Below are positions 22,530 through 33,913 of a DNA stretch of 64,000 nucleotides, piece by piece. Positions within the stretch are counted from its first letter, which is position 1, and each line of letters starts with the position of its first letter. The notes beneath the pieces were generated by a model. It searched no databases, had not been told where the DNA came from, and saw only the letters and a program-made list of their open reading frames with translations. The DNA comes from Aphidius gifuensis (Eukaryota > Arthropoda > Insecta > Hymenoptera > Braconidae). The DNA is taken from the NCBI RefSeq assembly GCF_014905175.1, contig NC_057791.1, forward strand, positions 10,847,177 through 10,911,176, written 5' to 3'. The position numbers and the translations under genes were made by a program.

Positions 22530-24180
22530 TCCTATTGAATTAATATCAAACTTTTCATTAAAAAAAAAAATCAGATTTTTTAGTTGTATACTTTTTTTTA
22601 AAACTTTAAAATCAATTTCAGAAATTGCGTTTTTCTTGATATTTCCTTGAAAACTCAGGGCACTCCGACAAACATTAAAGACCAAAATTAAATCAAAGCA
22701 TTATGGCTTCCAAGTCCAGAGCCAACCCCAATAATAGTAGTATGGTGTGAGAGAACCTTTATTTATATCAGTACAGTACAGTATTCAATATTGCAGCGAT
22801 GGTGCGCGCGCCATATGCCGTTGAAATATGGGTGCGAATCCTGCTCATCAGGTGTGCTAATGTACTAATATACAACATACACATGCTTGCTGATAAACGT
22901 AACCTTTTGTTTATACATCCTTTTGTCTTTATCATGCCTTTGTTTCTTGTGCCTTTTGGAATATATTATTTAGATGATGTGATGTCTTCTGATCATCTTA
23001 TAAATTAATTGAAATCTTTTAATAAAAATAAAAACAGATTTTTAAGATGTATACTTTTTTTTTAAACTTCAAAATCATTTTCAGAAATTGCGTTTTTCTT
23101 GAAGATTATTTAAAACCTGACTGCACTCTGACAAACATTATAAAACCAAATCAGATCAAAGCAATATGGTTTCCAAGTCCAGAGCAATTTGACAACATTA
23201 TAAAAGTAAAATTGTGCAAGGTAATAGTAGATGGAGTGGGAAACCTTTATATTTACTTCAGTATCCAATATCGCATCGATGGCACAAATTAAATAATGAT
23301 ACTTTAAGCTATGTTCCCAAGTCACATGTTATTGTTTATTTTTCTTTCCATCAAGTTTAATGAGTTTTTTTTTTTGCATCATATGTAAACAAAAATATAA
23401 AATATTTTTATCCACGAAAGGATTTATTTTCGAATATCTAAACCAGCAGCATCGGTCTATAGAGCAAGAAAGCTAACATATTTAGATGGTGTGAAAAAAC
23501 CTTTATACATATATGTCAGTATAGTCTTCAATATCGCATCGATGGCGTGGATCAAATAATGATACTTTACGCTATGTTCCCAAGTCTCATGTTGTTATTG
23601 TTTATTTTTCTTTCCGTCGAGTTTAATGAGTTTTTTTTTTACAGGATATGTAAATAGAAATATGAAATATTTTTATTTACGAAATTATTTACGAAAGGAT
23701 TTATTTTTCAATATCAAAATCAGCTGCCAAAAGCATCTGTCTATAGAGAAAAAAGCTAACATATTTAGATGGTGTAAAAAAACCTTTATATATGTCAGTA
23801 TAGTATTCAATATTGTATCGATGGTGCGCGCGCCATATGTTGTTGGGATATAGGCGCGAATCCCAGGTCTGTAAAGTTAGCACATACATACATTATAGCA
23901 CAATCAAACCAGACTATAAAAAACAAAAAAAAAACGCACAAAAATTGCGGATTCCGCACAAAAAACGCATATAATTCGCACGTCACTCCTGATATAGTCC
24001 GGTTTGATTGTGCTATAATGTATGTGCTAACTTCACATACCTGCAAATCTTGTCATGCTAATTATGCTAATATATACAACATACACATGTTTGCTTATGA
24101 ACGTAACCTTTTGTTTATATATCTTTTCGTATTTATTGTGCTTTTGGGAACATATATATATTATTATGTTATTATATAAA
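22530..24180. repeat. Tandem direct repeats of a ~300-470 bp unit
   Basis: Blocks recur in the same order: cagaaattgcgtttttcttga (22619 and 23081), atgg(c/t)ttccaagtccagagc (about 22703 and 23166), aacctttat..cagta..ttcaatat (about 22755, 23242, 23498, 23780), cgatggtgcgcgcgccatatg (22797 and 23818), cccaagtc(a/t)catgtt (23310, 23578), and acatacacatg(c/t)ttgct (22874, 24072). About four diverged, partly deleted units. The block cacatgtt..ttcaatgag also occurs alone at 21095-21140. No ORF is preserved across units. Confidence 0.65.
23874..24033. mobile_element. 160-bp MITE with AAGTTAGCACATACA ends
   Basis: AAGTTAGCACATACA at 23874 is mirrored by TGTATGTGCTAACTT near 24019-24033. The symmetry continues inward through tatagcacaatcaaacc(a/g)ga. 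Nearly perfect hairpin, inserted in the last of the tandem direct repeats. Confidence 0.75.
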
Positions 24181-24394
24181 AAATGTTCTAATTATATATT
24201 TATTTGGTTTAAATTTGGATATTAATTGTCAAGGTAATTAATATTATAATAATACAATAAATAAATAATATCAATATTGATTGATGCATATAGTAATTAA
24301 GTAAATTTTATAAATTTGTATTGTGTGCAATTGTGTGATATTTTGGTGACAATTCATCTACATTTACAAATGAAAAACAATCGAAGAAAAGAAT

Positions 24395-24638
24395 GAAATT
24401 AAATGTAACCAGTGCAATAAAATTTTTAGTTTAAAAAAGTCTTAATGCTTATACAAGTTGAATTCATAAAATTGAGCTGGTTAAGACAATAACTGAAAAC
24501 GAAACTTGTGTATACTGTGATGAAAAATATGCAAATAAAACAAACTTGTATTATCACTATTCACATTGTCATCAAGTCTCAGATTATCAAACTATAAATT
24601 TTCCATTTATAGGTTGTGATGAATCTGTGAATATATAA
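24395..24638 (+). pseudogene. Relic of a C2H2 zinc-finger ORF
   Basis: Reading from 24395: EIKCNQCNKIFSLKKS (C-X2-C plus aromatic, the first half of a C2H2 finger), then stops, then after about 24465 in the same frame ETCVYCDEKYANKTNLYYHYSHCH, a C-X2-C...H-X(3-4)-H finger, followed by FPFIGCDESVNI and a stop. Two finger-like modules are usual in DNA-transposon and host zinc-finger proteins; I cannot assign a family. Stops at about 24443 and 24467 show decay. Confidence 0.5.
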
Positions 24639-25038
24639 GTATACTTATTTAAAACTGAGAAAACACATTTGAAACAAGCATCATTATCCAGTGAAGATGG
24701 AAGAATTCGCTTTTCTTAATGATGATAGTGATTACAATGTTATTTGTTCATTTATTTATTTAATTAATAATAATTAATGTGATATTTTCTAATATAAATT
24801 ATATTTATTCATTGTCAAATATATTATTTATACAGATTTCATGGATTGGAAGGGTAGAGTTGAAACTAAAAAGGCTGCACCTTTATAATAAAAGATACGA
24901 AGAGCGAAGTTTCGGTAATTCCAACACCGAAAGATAATACATCTGCAACTGCAACTTTAAAAAATTCAAAACCACTGCATGTCCATCTATGATGGATGTT
25001 ACAGGTGTTGAAGATCCTGACAATAATAATCAAAGTAA

Positions 25039-25327
25039 AGGTGCGAACTCACGACAAGCTAAAATTTCCGCTTATAAACATGGCGGCTATAAAATTAACC
25101 AAAAAGTAACTAAATTCACTAAATTATCACTGAATTAACTACTATTTACTGAATTAACTGCAAATCCGTGGTGTCTCTCCGTGACTGCAAAACAAGCTTG
25201 ACACCACCAAGCTTGTTCTAAAATCACGGATTCGCTATAAATTTAGTAAATTTAGTTACTTTTTGGTGATTTTTATAGCCGCCATGTTTACAAGCGGAAA
25301 TTTTAGCTTGTCATGAGTTCGCACCCT
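25039..25327. mobile_element. 289-bp palindromic MITE with GGTGCGAACTCA ends
   Basis: aaggtgcgaactcacgacaa (25038 on) is mirrored by ttgtcatgagttcgcaccct (to 25327). Inward pairs include gctaaaatttccgctt / aagcggaaattttagc, aacatggcggctata / tatagccgccatgttt and aaccaaaaagtaactaaatt / aatttagttactttttggt. Central inverted pair: aagcttgacaccaccaagctt. A diverged relative lies at 26815-27110. Confidence 0.8.
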
Positions 25328-26382
25328 AAAATCGATGTCAAGTATTGGTTATTTATTTGTAGAAAACCTTTAATTTTCGAAAAAAAAAACTGTTTTTGAA
25401 ATAATTCCATGTTAAATAAAGTGTATTTCATATTTTGTTATTTTTGGCTTATTAACATTATTTTGTAATTGTTTTATCAATTATCGATATTTTATATATT
25501 TTTCTATTGTTGTCAAGTGTATTCAATTTTATAGCGGTGTGTTCACACGCAAGTTTTTGCTGGAATGCTTTATGCTTCATGAATAAGTGCCCTCACCGGT
25601 AAGTTTTCTCGCTCACTGACGAATCGAGTCTCCGCTCGGTCTCTACGACTTCGCAGCTCTATGGTGTTATTCATTTTTCATTAGCAATCTACAATTGTAG
25701 CTACGAACAAAAGTATTTAGAAAAATGTGAATAGTGTTCATAAGCAAATTTTTTCTTGTCGAACGAATTTATGATAAATCTTTCAATACCAAATAAAAAT
25801 AACACATTCACTTTACAAGAAACTTATTGATCAATCACTATCATTGTGGCACGAAGGGGTTGGTACATGTGTCGATTGTTTTAGGTCAACGAAAATTCTA
25901 AGAAAGATTGAAGTCCTCAAAATTAATGATATCATTGTTTTGAGTCTACTCTACGTCAATAAATTTAAATGGTCAAGTAAAAATGATAATTGCTTAATCA
26001 AAGGAATACCCACTTCTAAAATTCACATTTGTGGTTCTACCAAGAAGACTAGAAAGAAGAAGAGTCAACTCTGTACATTGGAAATGGGACAAAATATGTC
26101 CTGTACCTCGAGCTTCTCAAATTTGCCAATTTGGCGCTGAGTGGGTTCTACGTATAAAGTTAGTTATTTTTTCAGTTATTTCCGCAAGAATACTAGCTGG
26201 ATAAAAATTGATAATTTGTTCGTTGCTAGCAAAAACTGGCGAAGTAATGCAAAAAATACTTACATATTTTTTTTTTAGAACGAATAAAAATTAATACGGA
26301 TGGTACTAAGTAATTTTATATACTTTTTAATATTATAGTTTTTACTATCGAATGATTGAAGGACTTTACAAAAAGATGTGAT
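25328..26382. other. Anonymous sequence
   Basis: Includes a GC-richer patch (25595-25660, ctcactgacgaatcgagtc, cgctcggtctctacgacttc). The plus ORF at 25844-26140 has a phrase (LRKIEVLKINDIIVLSLLY) faintly like the C-terminal part of LINE ORF2 proteins but no catalytic motif. No confident gene. Confidence 0.3.
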
Positions 26383-26814
26383 ATCTAAACAAAAAAAGAA
26401 ACAGAGTTTTTTTTACAAAAAGGAGCGTGAAGTATTCGAAAACCCCACTAATTATGTGATTATAGTCATTTTATTTTATATTGCTATTTATTAATTTTTT
26501 AGATACAAAAAGATATAATACCAAAATAAGTCAAGAAGGAAATATTTAACGCATATAATTAAGTCTTAATCTTTGACAAAATTTTATACTTGACCCCACC
26601 CGGTTTTTCCCAAATAAAATTTAAAGACTTTCACACCAATGCAGACCTACTGAAATTTAGTAGTCGTTCACTTTCAACATAAATGTATGCGCAGTCACAA
26701 CCTCGCGACTTTATTGTGGTAATTTCATAAATAAAAGACAAGAATAGAGCGTGACAAGTGTGATTTTTTTGAAAATCTATGAAAAGTAGATATTAATCTA
26801 ATGTCTTAGAGCTC

Positions 26815-27110
26815 AAATGCACGACAAGCTAACTTTTGCTTGTAAACATGGCTGACGTAATTCTGAGTGATCTAAGCATGCGCAACACGTAAAATTACTA
26901 GAAAAACCACGATAGCTGGGAACATATTACTAGTTTTATGGGAATTAGGACGGCCATGTTTACAAGTTCGACACAACCCAACTTGTTGCGCGTGCTCAGT
27001 GCGCTTTACACGCAAACGTTAGCTTGTCGTGTGTTTAAGCCCTAACTCGTTACACATGCTAGTGCGCCTAACAAGCGGAACTAGGCTTATCGTGAGTTTA
27101 AACCCTTAGC
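26815..27110. mobile_element. Diverged relative of the 25039-25327 MITE
   Basis: gcacgacaagctaacttttg and cttgtaaacatggc near 26820-26855 are inverted relative to ggccatgtttacaag (about 26950) and caaacgttagcttgtcgtg (about 27013). A second weaker end (aagcggaactaggcttatcg) follows at 27073, so a nested or duplicated end is likely. Confidence 0.5.
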
Positions 27111-27285
27111 TTATTAGCATTGTAACTGAATTCATTTAGATTTTTTGGTGATGTCTGGAAAAATTGCATAGTGGACACCACCTTTTACACTGTAAAATAT
27201 ATAATCGGTGCTCGTGTCATATTGCGTCATACGCATTCATTATTGAATTGTTGATTGACGAAAAAAGTATATATATGTATAGATA

Positions 27286-27741
27286 GGGGAAAGCGGGGCA
27301 AAATGGAACATTTAAGGAAAAAATATAAATCGATGTGTGACAATAGTATTTTCCGATTAGTTTTTCTCACTTATTAATAAAAAAAACATAAATAATTTTT
27401 AAAAATTAAAAAAAGAAAATATTATATAAATTTATTTATCGTTGTTTAATAAAATGTGGTATTAATCACAAAAATTAACTTTTTTTTATTTCTCTTCATT
27501 TATAATTACGAACAATTGCTTTTAAATTAATTTATCACCATTTTTCTCGACGAACAAAAAAAAACATATAAAAAATAATTTTCTTTGTTCTTAAAAAAAA
27601 TGCTCAAGAAATTTTCCAAAAATTTTTTTTTTTATTGCATCTATTTTGTTCCGGATTTTTTAATCGAAGAGTTACGAAAAAATGAAAAAAAATGTGAGTC
27701 AAAATATTTTTTTGGGTGTTCCATTTTGCCCCGCTTTCCCC
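27286..27741. mobile_element. 456-bp MITE, GGGGAAAGCGGGGCAAAATG ends, TA target duplication
   Basis: GGGGAAAGCGGGGCAAAATG (27286 on) is exactly mirrored by CATTTTGCCCCGCTTTCCCC (to 27741), and both sides are flanked by TA. Ends continue ..gaaca / tgttcc. TA duplication suggests a Tc1/mariner-type mobiliser, by inference. Interior AT-rich. Confidence 0.8.
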
Positions 27742-27852
27742 TATATATATATATGTATATATATATTTTTTTAAACACGCCGGCCAGTTAACAAGATTGT
27801 ACGCTGCCAGTCCTAAGCCTAGATAAAATGTGAACGGTATATATATATATAT

Positions 27853-29112
27853 GGGGCATTCCATGTCAACTCACAGGGTTTATTCCATCACCCTCTCAGT
27901 TTCGAAAACAAATATTTTTTTTGAGTTAGTCATCGACTCAGATGTAACTCTGATTTTTTTTTATTTTTACCATCATTAACCGTCGAGCCAGAATCAAAAA
28001 ACACCTTCTTCACAAGAGTAAACTACGATTTCGCCATTTTTTTTAATTCGGATTTTTTTACTGTAAGTAGTAGAGCACAAGATTAGCTTAATTTTCAAAT
28101 TTCATCATAGGATAACGATGGGTTCATTATAAAAAATTTTTTTTTCCATGTGAAAATTACTAAAATCAGGCAAGATCATATCCCAAACAACAGGTTTTTT
28201 TTTTTTGTTTCTTATAGAAAATTTCCTCACAATTACGGGAAAAATACGACAAAAATTCCCACGCATGCGCAAAGTGGTTAAAAATCGAGTTGAATTATCG
28301 AAAAAACGGCTATTTAACGGTTATTTATCGTACAGCTATTAAAATAACGATTGATCCTAAAATTCAATAATGGTGATCGATAAAACTCGTGAAGGAAAAA
28401 AAAGGTCCTAATAAAAATTTGACATCTCGAATAAATATTGATTGTTTAGCTATAATTACAGCTATAGTAAAACATATAACGGCTAAATAAATCGTATGCA
28501 AGTATTCAAAGAATATCGATAGGTCAAATAATATTCGAGATATTGAAATTTTTATTTAGACTTTTTTTTCTCTCTGACGAGTTTTACCGATCGCCATTAT
28601 TGAATTTTAGAATTGATCAATATTTTCATAGCTGTACGATATATAACCAATAAATAGCCGTTTTTCCGATAAGTCAACTGCAATTTTAACAGCTTTGCGC
28701 ATGCGTGGGAATTTTTTTTGTATTTTTCCCGTAATTGTAATTTGTTTTCTATAAGAAACAAAAAAAAAAAACCTGTTGTTTGGGATATGATCTTGCCTGA
28801 TTTTAGTAATTTTCACATGGAAAAAAAAATTTTTATAATGAACCCATCGTTATCCCATGATGAAATTTGAAAATTAAGCTAATCTTGTGCTCTATTATTT
28901 ACAGTAAAAAAATCAGAATTTTAAAAAATGGCGAAATCGTAGTTTACTCTTGTGAAGGGGGTGTTTTTTGATTCTGGCTCGGCGGTTAATGATGGTAAAA
29001 ATAAAAAAAAATCAGAGGTATATCTGAGTCGATGGCTAACTCAAAAAAAATATTTGTTTTCGAATCTGAGAGGGTGAGGGAAAAAACCCTCTGAGTTGAT
29101 ATGGAATGCCCC
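27853..29112. mobile_element. 1.26-kb near-perfect palindrome, GGGGCATTCCAT ends
   Basis: GGGGCATTCCATGTCAACTC (27853 on) is mirrored by GAGTTGATATGGAATGCCCC (to 29112), embedded in TATATA on both sides. Almost the whole length pairs: ccctctcagtttcgaaaac / gttttcgaatctgagaggg, ctttgcgcatgcgtggg near 28695 against cccacgcatgcgcaaag near 28259, and gatcatatcccaaacaac near 28164 against gttgtttgggatatgatc near 28776. A transcript would be one long hairpin of about 600 bp arms. Confidence 0.85.
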
Positions 29113-29425
29113 ATATATATATATATATAATAATGGATAATTGGAAAATACCATTAACTCTGTTGTTGAGACGTGTGTAGGCTTTAAATTTTATTTGGGA
29201 AGAACCGGGCGGGGTCAAGTATAAAATTTTGTCAAAGATTAAGACTTAATTATATGCGTTAAATATTTCCTTCTTGACTTATTTTGGTATTATATCTTTT
29301 TGTATCTAAAAAATTAATAAATAACAATATAAAATAAAATGACTATAATCACATAATTAGTGGGGATTTCAAATACTGGACGCTCCTTTTTGTAAAAAAA
29401 ACTCTGTTTCTTTTTTTGTTTAGAT

Positions 29426-30296
29426 AATTTACTTTCCAAACATTATTATTTGTTGGTGATGTTATTTTCCTTATTGATTCCAAACTCATTTTTTCCATTT
29501 TTTACGGTCTCGTAAAAGTCCTTGTATCGTTTGAGAAATCATCAAGTGAACTTACTGATTAATCTTTTCTTAAACAAGCTTGAAAAATTCGTTGATAATG
29601 ACTTTTTTCACATGTGAGTTTTTTCCTCACGCATTTAAAACGACATGCTAGTTAAAACACAAGTCTTGTATTTATGATGAAGCTTGCTTTTTTAGTGGCT
29701 TCATGAACATATGGCATTGTTGATCATGACAATCTTAAGAGAAAACGGAATTTTTTTCGGATAAATATATATGAGATCTGTTAAATATTATATTTTTCTA
29801 CCAGAAAAGTTGTATTTCTTTTTTAAAACTCGAAACTTTTCAGACAATAGTTTATAAATTCAGTGGACTGTCTGCTTTAAAAATAATCACTACGTGTTCA
29901 AATATTTTTCCGTGAAAACCAGCTCATCTTGAATCAAAATTGGAAATTTTTTCTAAATTCGGCGATTTCTCTCAGTGTAAGGTATTTGTCGTAGCAGTTA
30001 ACATTTTTGACCTGCATACTATAGTAAATCGAAAAAATTTTAACCAAATGTATCGAAATTTTTGATTAAATTTCTGTTTTGTTAATAAATTTATCTATTC
30101 GAGAAGCAGTAATTATCAAAATAAAAATCATCAAATTATACTACTCAGTTAATGAAATAATAAATGCAACGAATTTGAAATAAAAACGGAATGACGTTGC
30201 AAAGGAATTTGAAACATCTAATGAATGATAGAACCTAAAAATCTACGATTTATGTACGCAAGGGAGCCTTAATTTTTTATTTTTTTCTAGGTAGGA
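29426..30296. other. Anonymous AT-rich sequence
   Basis: Contains an isolated end cgatttctctcagtgt at about 29962, complementary in style to the CACTGAGAAA end at 30472. No gene. Confidence 0.35.
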
Positions 30297-30471
30297 ATGG
30301 GCACAAGCCTGGGACAAGCCTGATTACTTAGCTCGCGAGCTTGTCTCAAGACTGGGTGAGGCCGGGAATGTTCACTAAGTGTAATCAAGTTGGGCTTGGA
30401 TTCCAGGTTTGCGTTGAAACTTTGACACAAGCCTGTGTCTTAGACTCGCAACAAAATTAAGAAAAAACGAT

Positions 30472-30985
30472 ACACTGAGAAAAAAAATTCTAAAACTAAT
30501 ACAAAAACTTCGTAATAATGAAACTATTGTTATTGCAAAGAAAGTTCTTGGATTATGGAAAAATTTTCTTATATTAAATAAAAAACTTCTCAATTCGAGA
30601 ACGAAAAATTTCTTGAATTATGAAAATAGTGTCTTGAATTATAAAAAATACGTCTCAAATTAGAAAAAAAAATTCTTAAATAATAACAAAAATTTCTTGA
30701 ATCATGGCAAAATGTTCTAATTTTTAGAAGTAAGGTTTTTGGTTTATGACCGATTATGTCTTGAGATATAACAAATACATCTTGAATTAAAAAAAAAAAA
30801 TTCCTAAATAATAACAAAAATTTCTTGAATCATGGCAAAGTGTTCTAATTTTTAGAAGTAAGGTTCTTGGTTTATAACCAAATAGGTCTTGGTTTATAAC
30901 AAAATATTCTCGATTTTAGAAGTAAGCTTTTTGGTTTAAGACGTATTTGTTATAATCCAAGAAAGATATTGAACAAATCAAGGAA
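30472..30985. repeat. CACTGAGAAAAAAAATTCT insert with ~127-bp tandem repeats
   Basis: Begins cactgagaaaaaaaattct. Two copies of a 127-bp unit (30659-30785 and 30786-30912) share ataataacaaaaatttcttg, aatcatggcaaa and gttctaatttttagaagtaa; a third partial unit follows. The right terminus was not found. Confidence 0.6.
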
Positions 30986-31115
30986 AAAAATTCTGTTACA
31001 TAAATAAATATAAGAGAATAAAAATAATTTTATTAACAATCATTTGTTTGATTGTTTTTTGTTACTATTCGAACTTTGTTAGTTGAACATTTTATTTATG
31101 TAGCAGAAAATTTTA

Positions 31116-31206
31116 CCTGAGAAGAGACTTGAACCCCTGACACTAACAACGCTATCTGAATCTACCTATTCTAATTCCGACGCTTTACCGACTTAACCAC
31201 GACACG
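31116..31206 (-). ncRNA. tRNA-like unit, left arm
   Basis: Minus-strand sequence is identical over about 90 nt to the right-arm copy at 31982-32072. A-box-like TGGTTAAGTCGG, B-box GGTTCAAGTCT, T-stem AGGGG/CTCTT pairing with G-U, and a long variable-like region, as in class II (Leu/Ser) tRNAs. No proper acceptor stem forms, so it is tRNA-derived rather than a working tRNA. Confidence 0.5.
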
Positions 31207-31981
31207 ATTATATATACGACTACGATTTTATTTTCCTTATGATATCAAATTTTTCTATTTAGAAATTAATGACTTGATCTAATAGAATTTATGTACAGAA
31301 ATATTAATGAACACGAATATGTTTAAATTATTACAAATAAATATAATGAAAATAAAAAAATCAGTTTATTCATTTATTGAAATAAAAAATATATAAATAA
31401 TATTACTGCATATTGTTGACGCAGTATATCGAGAAGTTTTGTACAAATTTTTAGATATTTTTATTAATTATTTACTGAGTTATTAATTCAACAACAAATT
31501 TCGCGTATACTATTTGTATTTATATGGATATACAAATGTGCGAACATAGGCGTTCGCGAATGAGAGGGCTGACGATCACGCATATATATAGCCTCAACGG
31601 CAGCTCGCAATTTGTTGTTAAATTCATATTTCAGTAAATAATTAATCAAAATATCTAAAAATTTGTACAAAACTTCTCGATAAACTGCTCAACAATATTG
31701 TCACTGAAAAGTTACTTAATTTTGCATTTGTATCATATGCATTAATATTATTCATAAAATAATAGATTAAAATGAATTTTTCCTAAATATTCTTTGATAT
31801 AAATATTTCAATAAATGAATAAACTAATTTTTTTATTTTCATTCTATTTATTTGTAATAATTTAAACACATTCGTGTTTATTAATATTTCAGTGCATAAA
31901 TTTTATTGGATCAAGTCATTAATTTCTAAATAAAAAAATTTGGTATCATAAGAAAAATAAAATCGTAGTCGTATATATAAT

Positions 31982-32072
31982 CGTGTCGTGGTTAAGTCGG
32001 TAAAGCGTCGGAATTAGAATAGGTAGATTCAGATAGCGTTGTTAGTGTCAGGGGTTCAAGTCTCTTCTCAGG
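31982..32072 (+). ncRNA. tRNA-like unit, right arm
   Basis: Plus-strand twin of the unit at 31116-31206; no difference seen across about 90 nt. Both point outward from the palindrome centre, so Pol III initiation at either internal promoter would read toward the element's outer ends. Confidence 0.5.
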
Positions 32073-32505
32073 AAATCAACAAACGCGTTTTTGAAACAAG
32101 CTTGGACGAGCCTGTGATGAGCCTGTGTTACTGAAGCTCGTGTGAGACCGGGAAAATCAGCAAGCACAGACTTAATATAAGTTTGGACTATAGGGATCTG
32201 ACCTTATCACCATGGCATCTGGTGGCGCACAGTGAACTATTTCCAGATCATTAAAACTACATTAAAAAATTTTATATGGTACAGTTTGTTGACGATAGCA
32301 TACTATATCGGAATACGATCTGGAATGCACCATGTTGCCTCACAGTAAGCCTTTACACAATAAATGTGTGCGTGAGCAACGAAACCCCGCCCATAGGTCA
32401 GACCTCTATTGAGACTTGTTGCAAACCTGGGGAAAGTCAACAAGCTTCCGACACCAAGGTTTGATATACCAGCCTGACATGGTTATCAAGCCCAAAAGTT
32501 CCTAC

Positions 32506-33566
32506 GTGGGTTCCCGAGTCGAAAAATGTTCAAGTTTCCTTATGTGACGTATGAACCTGATCCGTTTTGGATCAGTTTACAATATTGTAGGAATTCCGAT
32601 TTATTCCTGATCCAGATTGGAAAACGGTCATTGGAAAATCATCAGGTGAATTTTAATTTATCCTGAACCTGTTTCAATTTTGACCAGAATTCTATTAAGA
32701 TGAATCGGTCAAATAAATATCTTATTCTTTTGCAGAAAAAATTAAAATTAAAATTAACAATTCAATAATTTGGTATATTCCTTCTTTTTCAACTCGCGTA
32801 TCAATACTTTTATCGTTAAAATTGGATTAAGATTTTAAATCAATTATATATATATGTATAATAAATGTATAATTATATACGTTTTGCTGAGTTATTTTAT
32901 TTTTTTTGAGACAGTAATGAGAGAAATAAATTGAATGCCTTATTTTTTTCAAGAGAAAGAGAATTTTTTTTTTTTAATAGAATTAATTTTTTCCTAGGTA
33001 TTTATGAGCAAAAATTGTTAAATATGATAAATAGATGCTATCGTCCAGAAGCAGGGCCGATAACCTTGTATCATCATAAAAAATTAACATCAACGCAATA
33101 CATTCTTCTTTGTCTTTGTCAAGTATAAATAGTCAAGTCGAAAAGTATATGAACAGCGTATCACTATCTCAGTTTTGACTTCTGCAAATGACGCTGCAAC
33201 TACGTACACATAATCTTCGAAGCAGTTAATAAGTCAGAAAAATTCCTACTTGCCTTCCGGAGAAAAGTAAAATACATTAGTACTCATCAAAGTATTTATT
33301 TGAAAAAAAGGCGTGTTGTAAGTATGCTCAGATGAATCAAAACTTCTTACGGTTTTTTTGTACTAACAAAATCGGGGATATTCCATAAAAACAATTCATT
33401 CAAAAATAAGTTTTGAAAAAACTATTGTCTACATTGCATATTTGCATATATTAAAATCAACTATTTGATTGTAGTTGTCTGAATGACTAAGAATGACTGA
33501 ATCAATATGATCTCTGAAAGTTAGCACACATAAAAATGGAGTTAGAACATACTGATAGGCAAGTAC
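32506..33566. other. Intronic sequence, no gene
   Basis: 32545-32700 has cctgatccgttttggatcag and related inverted phrases (gatccagattggaaaacgg, ctgaacctg), possibly a small degenerate palindromic element. The rest, up to the PLCE exon donor, is AT-rich intron. Confidence 0.35.
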
Positions 33567-33913
33567 CTCATTGAAACGGTTTATAAGAGTCTGCAGCGAA
33601 TAGGTGGACGTTACACCGTCCACCAAAAATGCATTGTCTTCAGTCTGTGTCGAACTATTTGTTGTGTTCGGTGATTCTCGTGACTGTCGTAAATAGCAGC
33701 TTAGTAATGACCTTGAAGATGGTTTTCCATCTGATGTACCAAAGCCTTGGGCAACGTGCTTCAAATACTCACAAGGTCGTACTCGATGGAATAACTGATA
33801 TTCAGTATCAGTCAAGCGTAAAGCAACTTCCTCGGGGAAGTGCAGCAGCTTGTACAAATCCTCCAGCTCTTCAGAGCTCCGAGGCAGCTGCGGCTGCGGC
33901 CGCTTCTCCAGCT
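33567..33913 (-). CDS. PLCE1-like: PLC epsilon-like exon, N-terminal part of RasGEF (CDC25) domain
   Basis: Internal coding exon of 347 nt. On the minus strand a pyrimidine-rich ...tttgttcag acceptor precedes AG CTG GAG, and the exon ends AAT GAG before a GTACTT donor. It enters with two bases of a split codon and leaves in phase 0. The 115 codons are open and clearly more GC-rich than the surroundings. The product contains YKLLHFPEEVALRL, YQLFHRVRPCEYLKHV and, at its end, LQTLINRFNE. These match the start of the CDC25-type exchange domain of phospholipase C epsilon, which in the family acts as a guanine-nucleotide exchange factor for Rap/Ras small GTPases, while the PLC core of the same protein hydrolyses phosphatidylinositol 4,5-bisphosphate. 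The 60-residue stretch between the two motifs is Ser/Thr-rich and probably a loop. The reading past the donor (LAYQYV...) is intron. Recognition is from memory of the family, not a search. Confidence 0.85.

Larger units (their letters stand above)
26383..29425. mobile_element. 3.0-kb palindromic element with ~245-bp terminal inverted repeats
   Basis: The left arm 26383-26630 starts ATCTAAACAAAAAAAGAAAC and includes ggagcg, ccccactaattatgtgatta, taagtcttaatctttgac and tatacttgaccccaccc. The right arm 29180-29425 is its inverse (gggtcaagtata at about 29213, gtcaaagattaagactta, taatcacataattagtgggg, ending tttgtttagat). Inside are at least three other palindromic units (26815-27110, 27286-27741, 27853-29112). 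No transposase frame is visible. Confidence 0.75.
31116..32072. mobile_element. 957-bp palindrome with identical inverted tRNA-like ends
   Basis: Arms of about 400 bp pair almost completely: cctgagaagagacttgaacc (31116 on) with ggttcaagtctcttctcagg (to 32072), acgactacgattttatttt with its inverse near 31960, and aaatttttagatattttta near 31447 with taaaaatatctaaaaattt-like sequence near 31650. The centre (31500-31610) is unpaired and contains gcgttcgcgaatgagaggg. Each end carries a tRNA-like unit. Confidence 0.8.
30297..32505. mobile_element. Composite element of the GGGCACAAGCCTGGGACAAG family
   Basis: Starts gggcacaagcctgggacaag; phrases with aagcctg(t/g) and gcttg recur at 30297-30450 and again, partly inverted, at 32095-32190 and 32405-32500 (acaagcttggacgagcctg, ccagcctgacatgg). 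The same family occurs at 56404-57045. Between the arms sit the repeat-rich insert 30472-30985 and the tRNA-carrying palindrome 31116-32072. Confidence 0.6.

Noticed and set aside
25844..26140. 98-residue plus-strand ORF as a host gene
   Set aside because: No splice context, no conserved motif; at best a weak LINE C-terminal echo.
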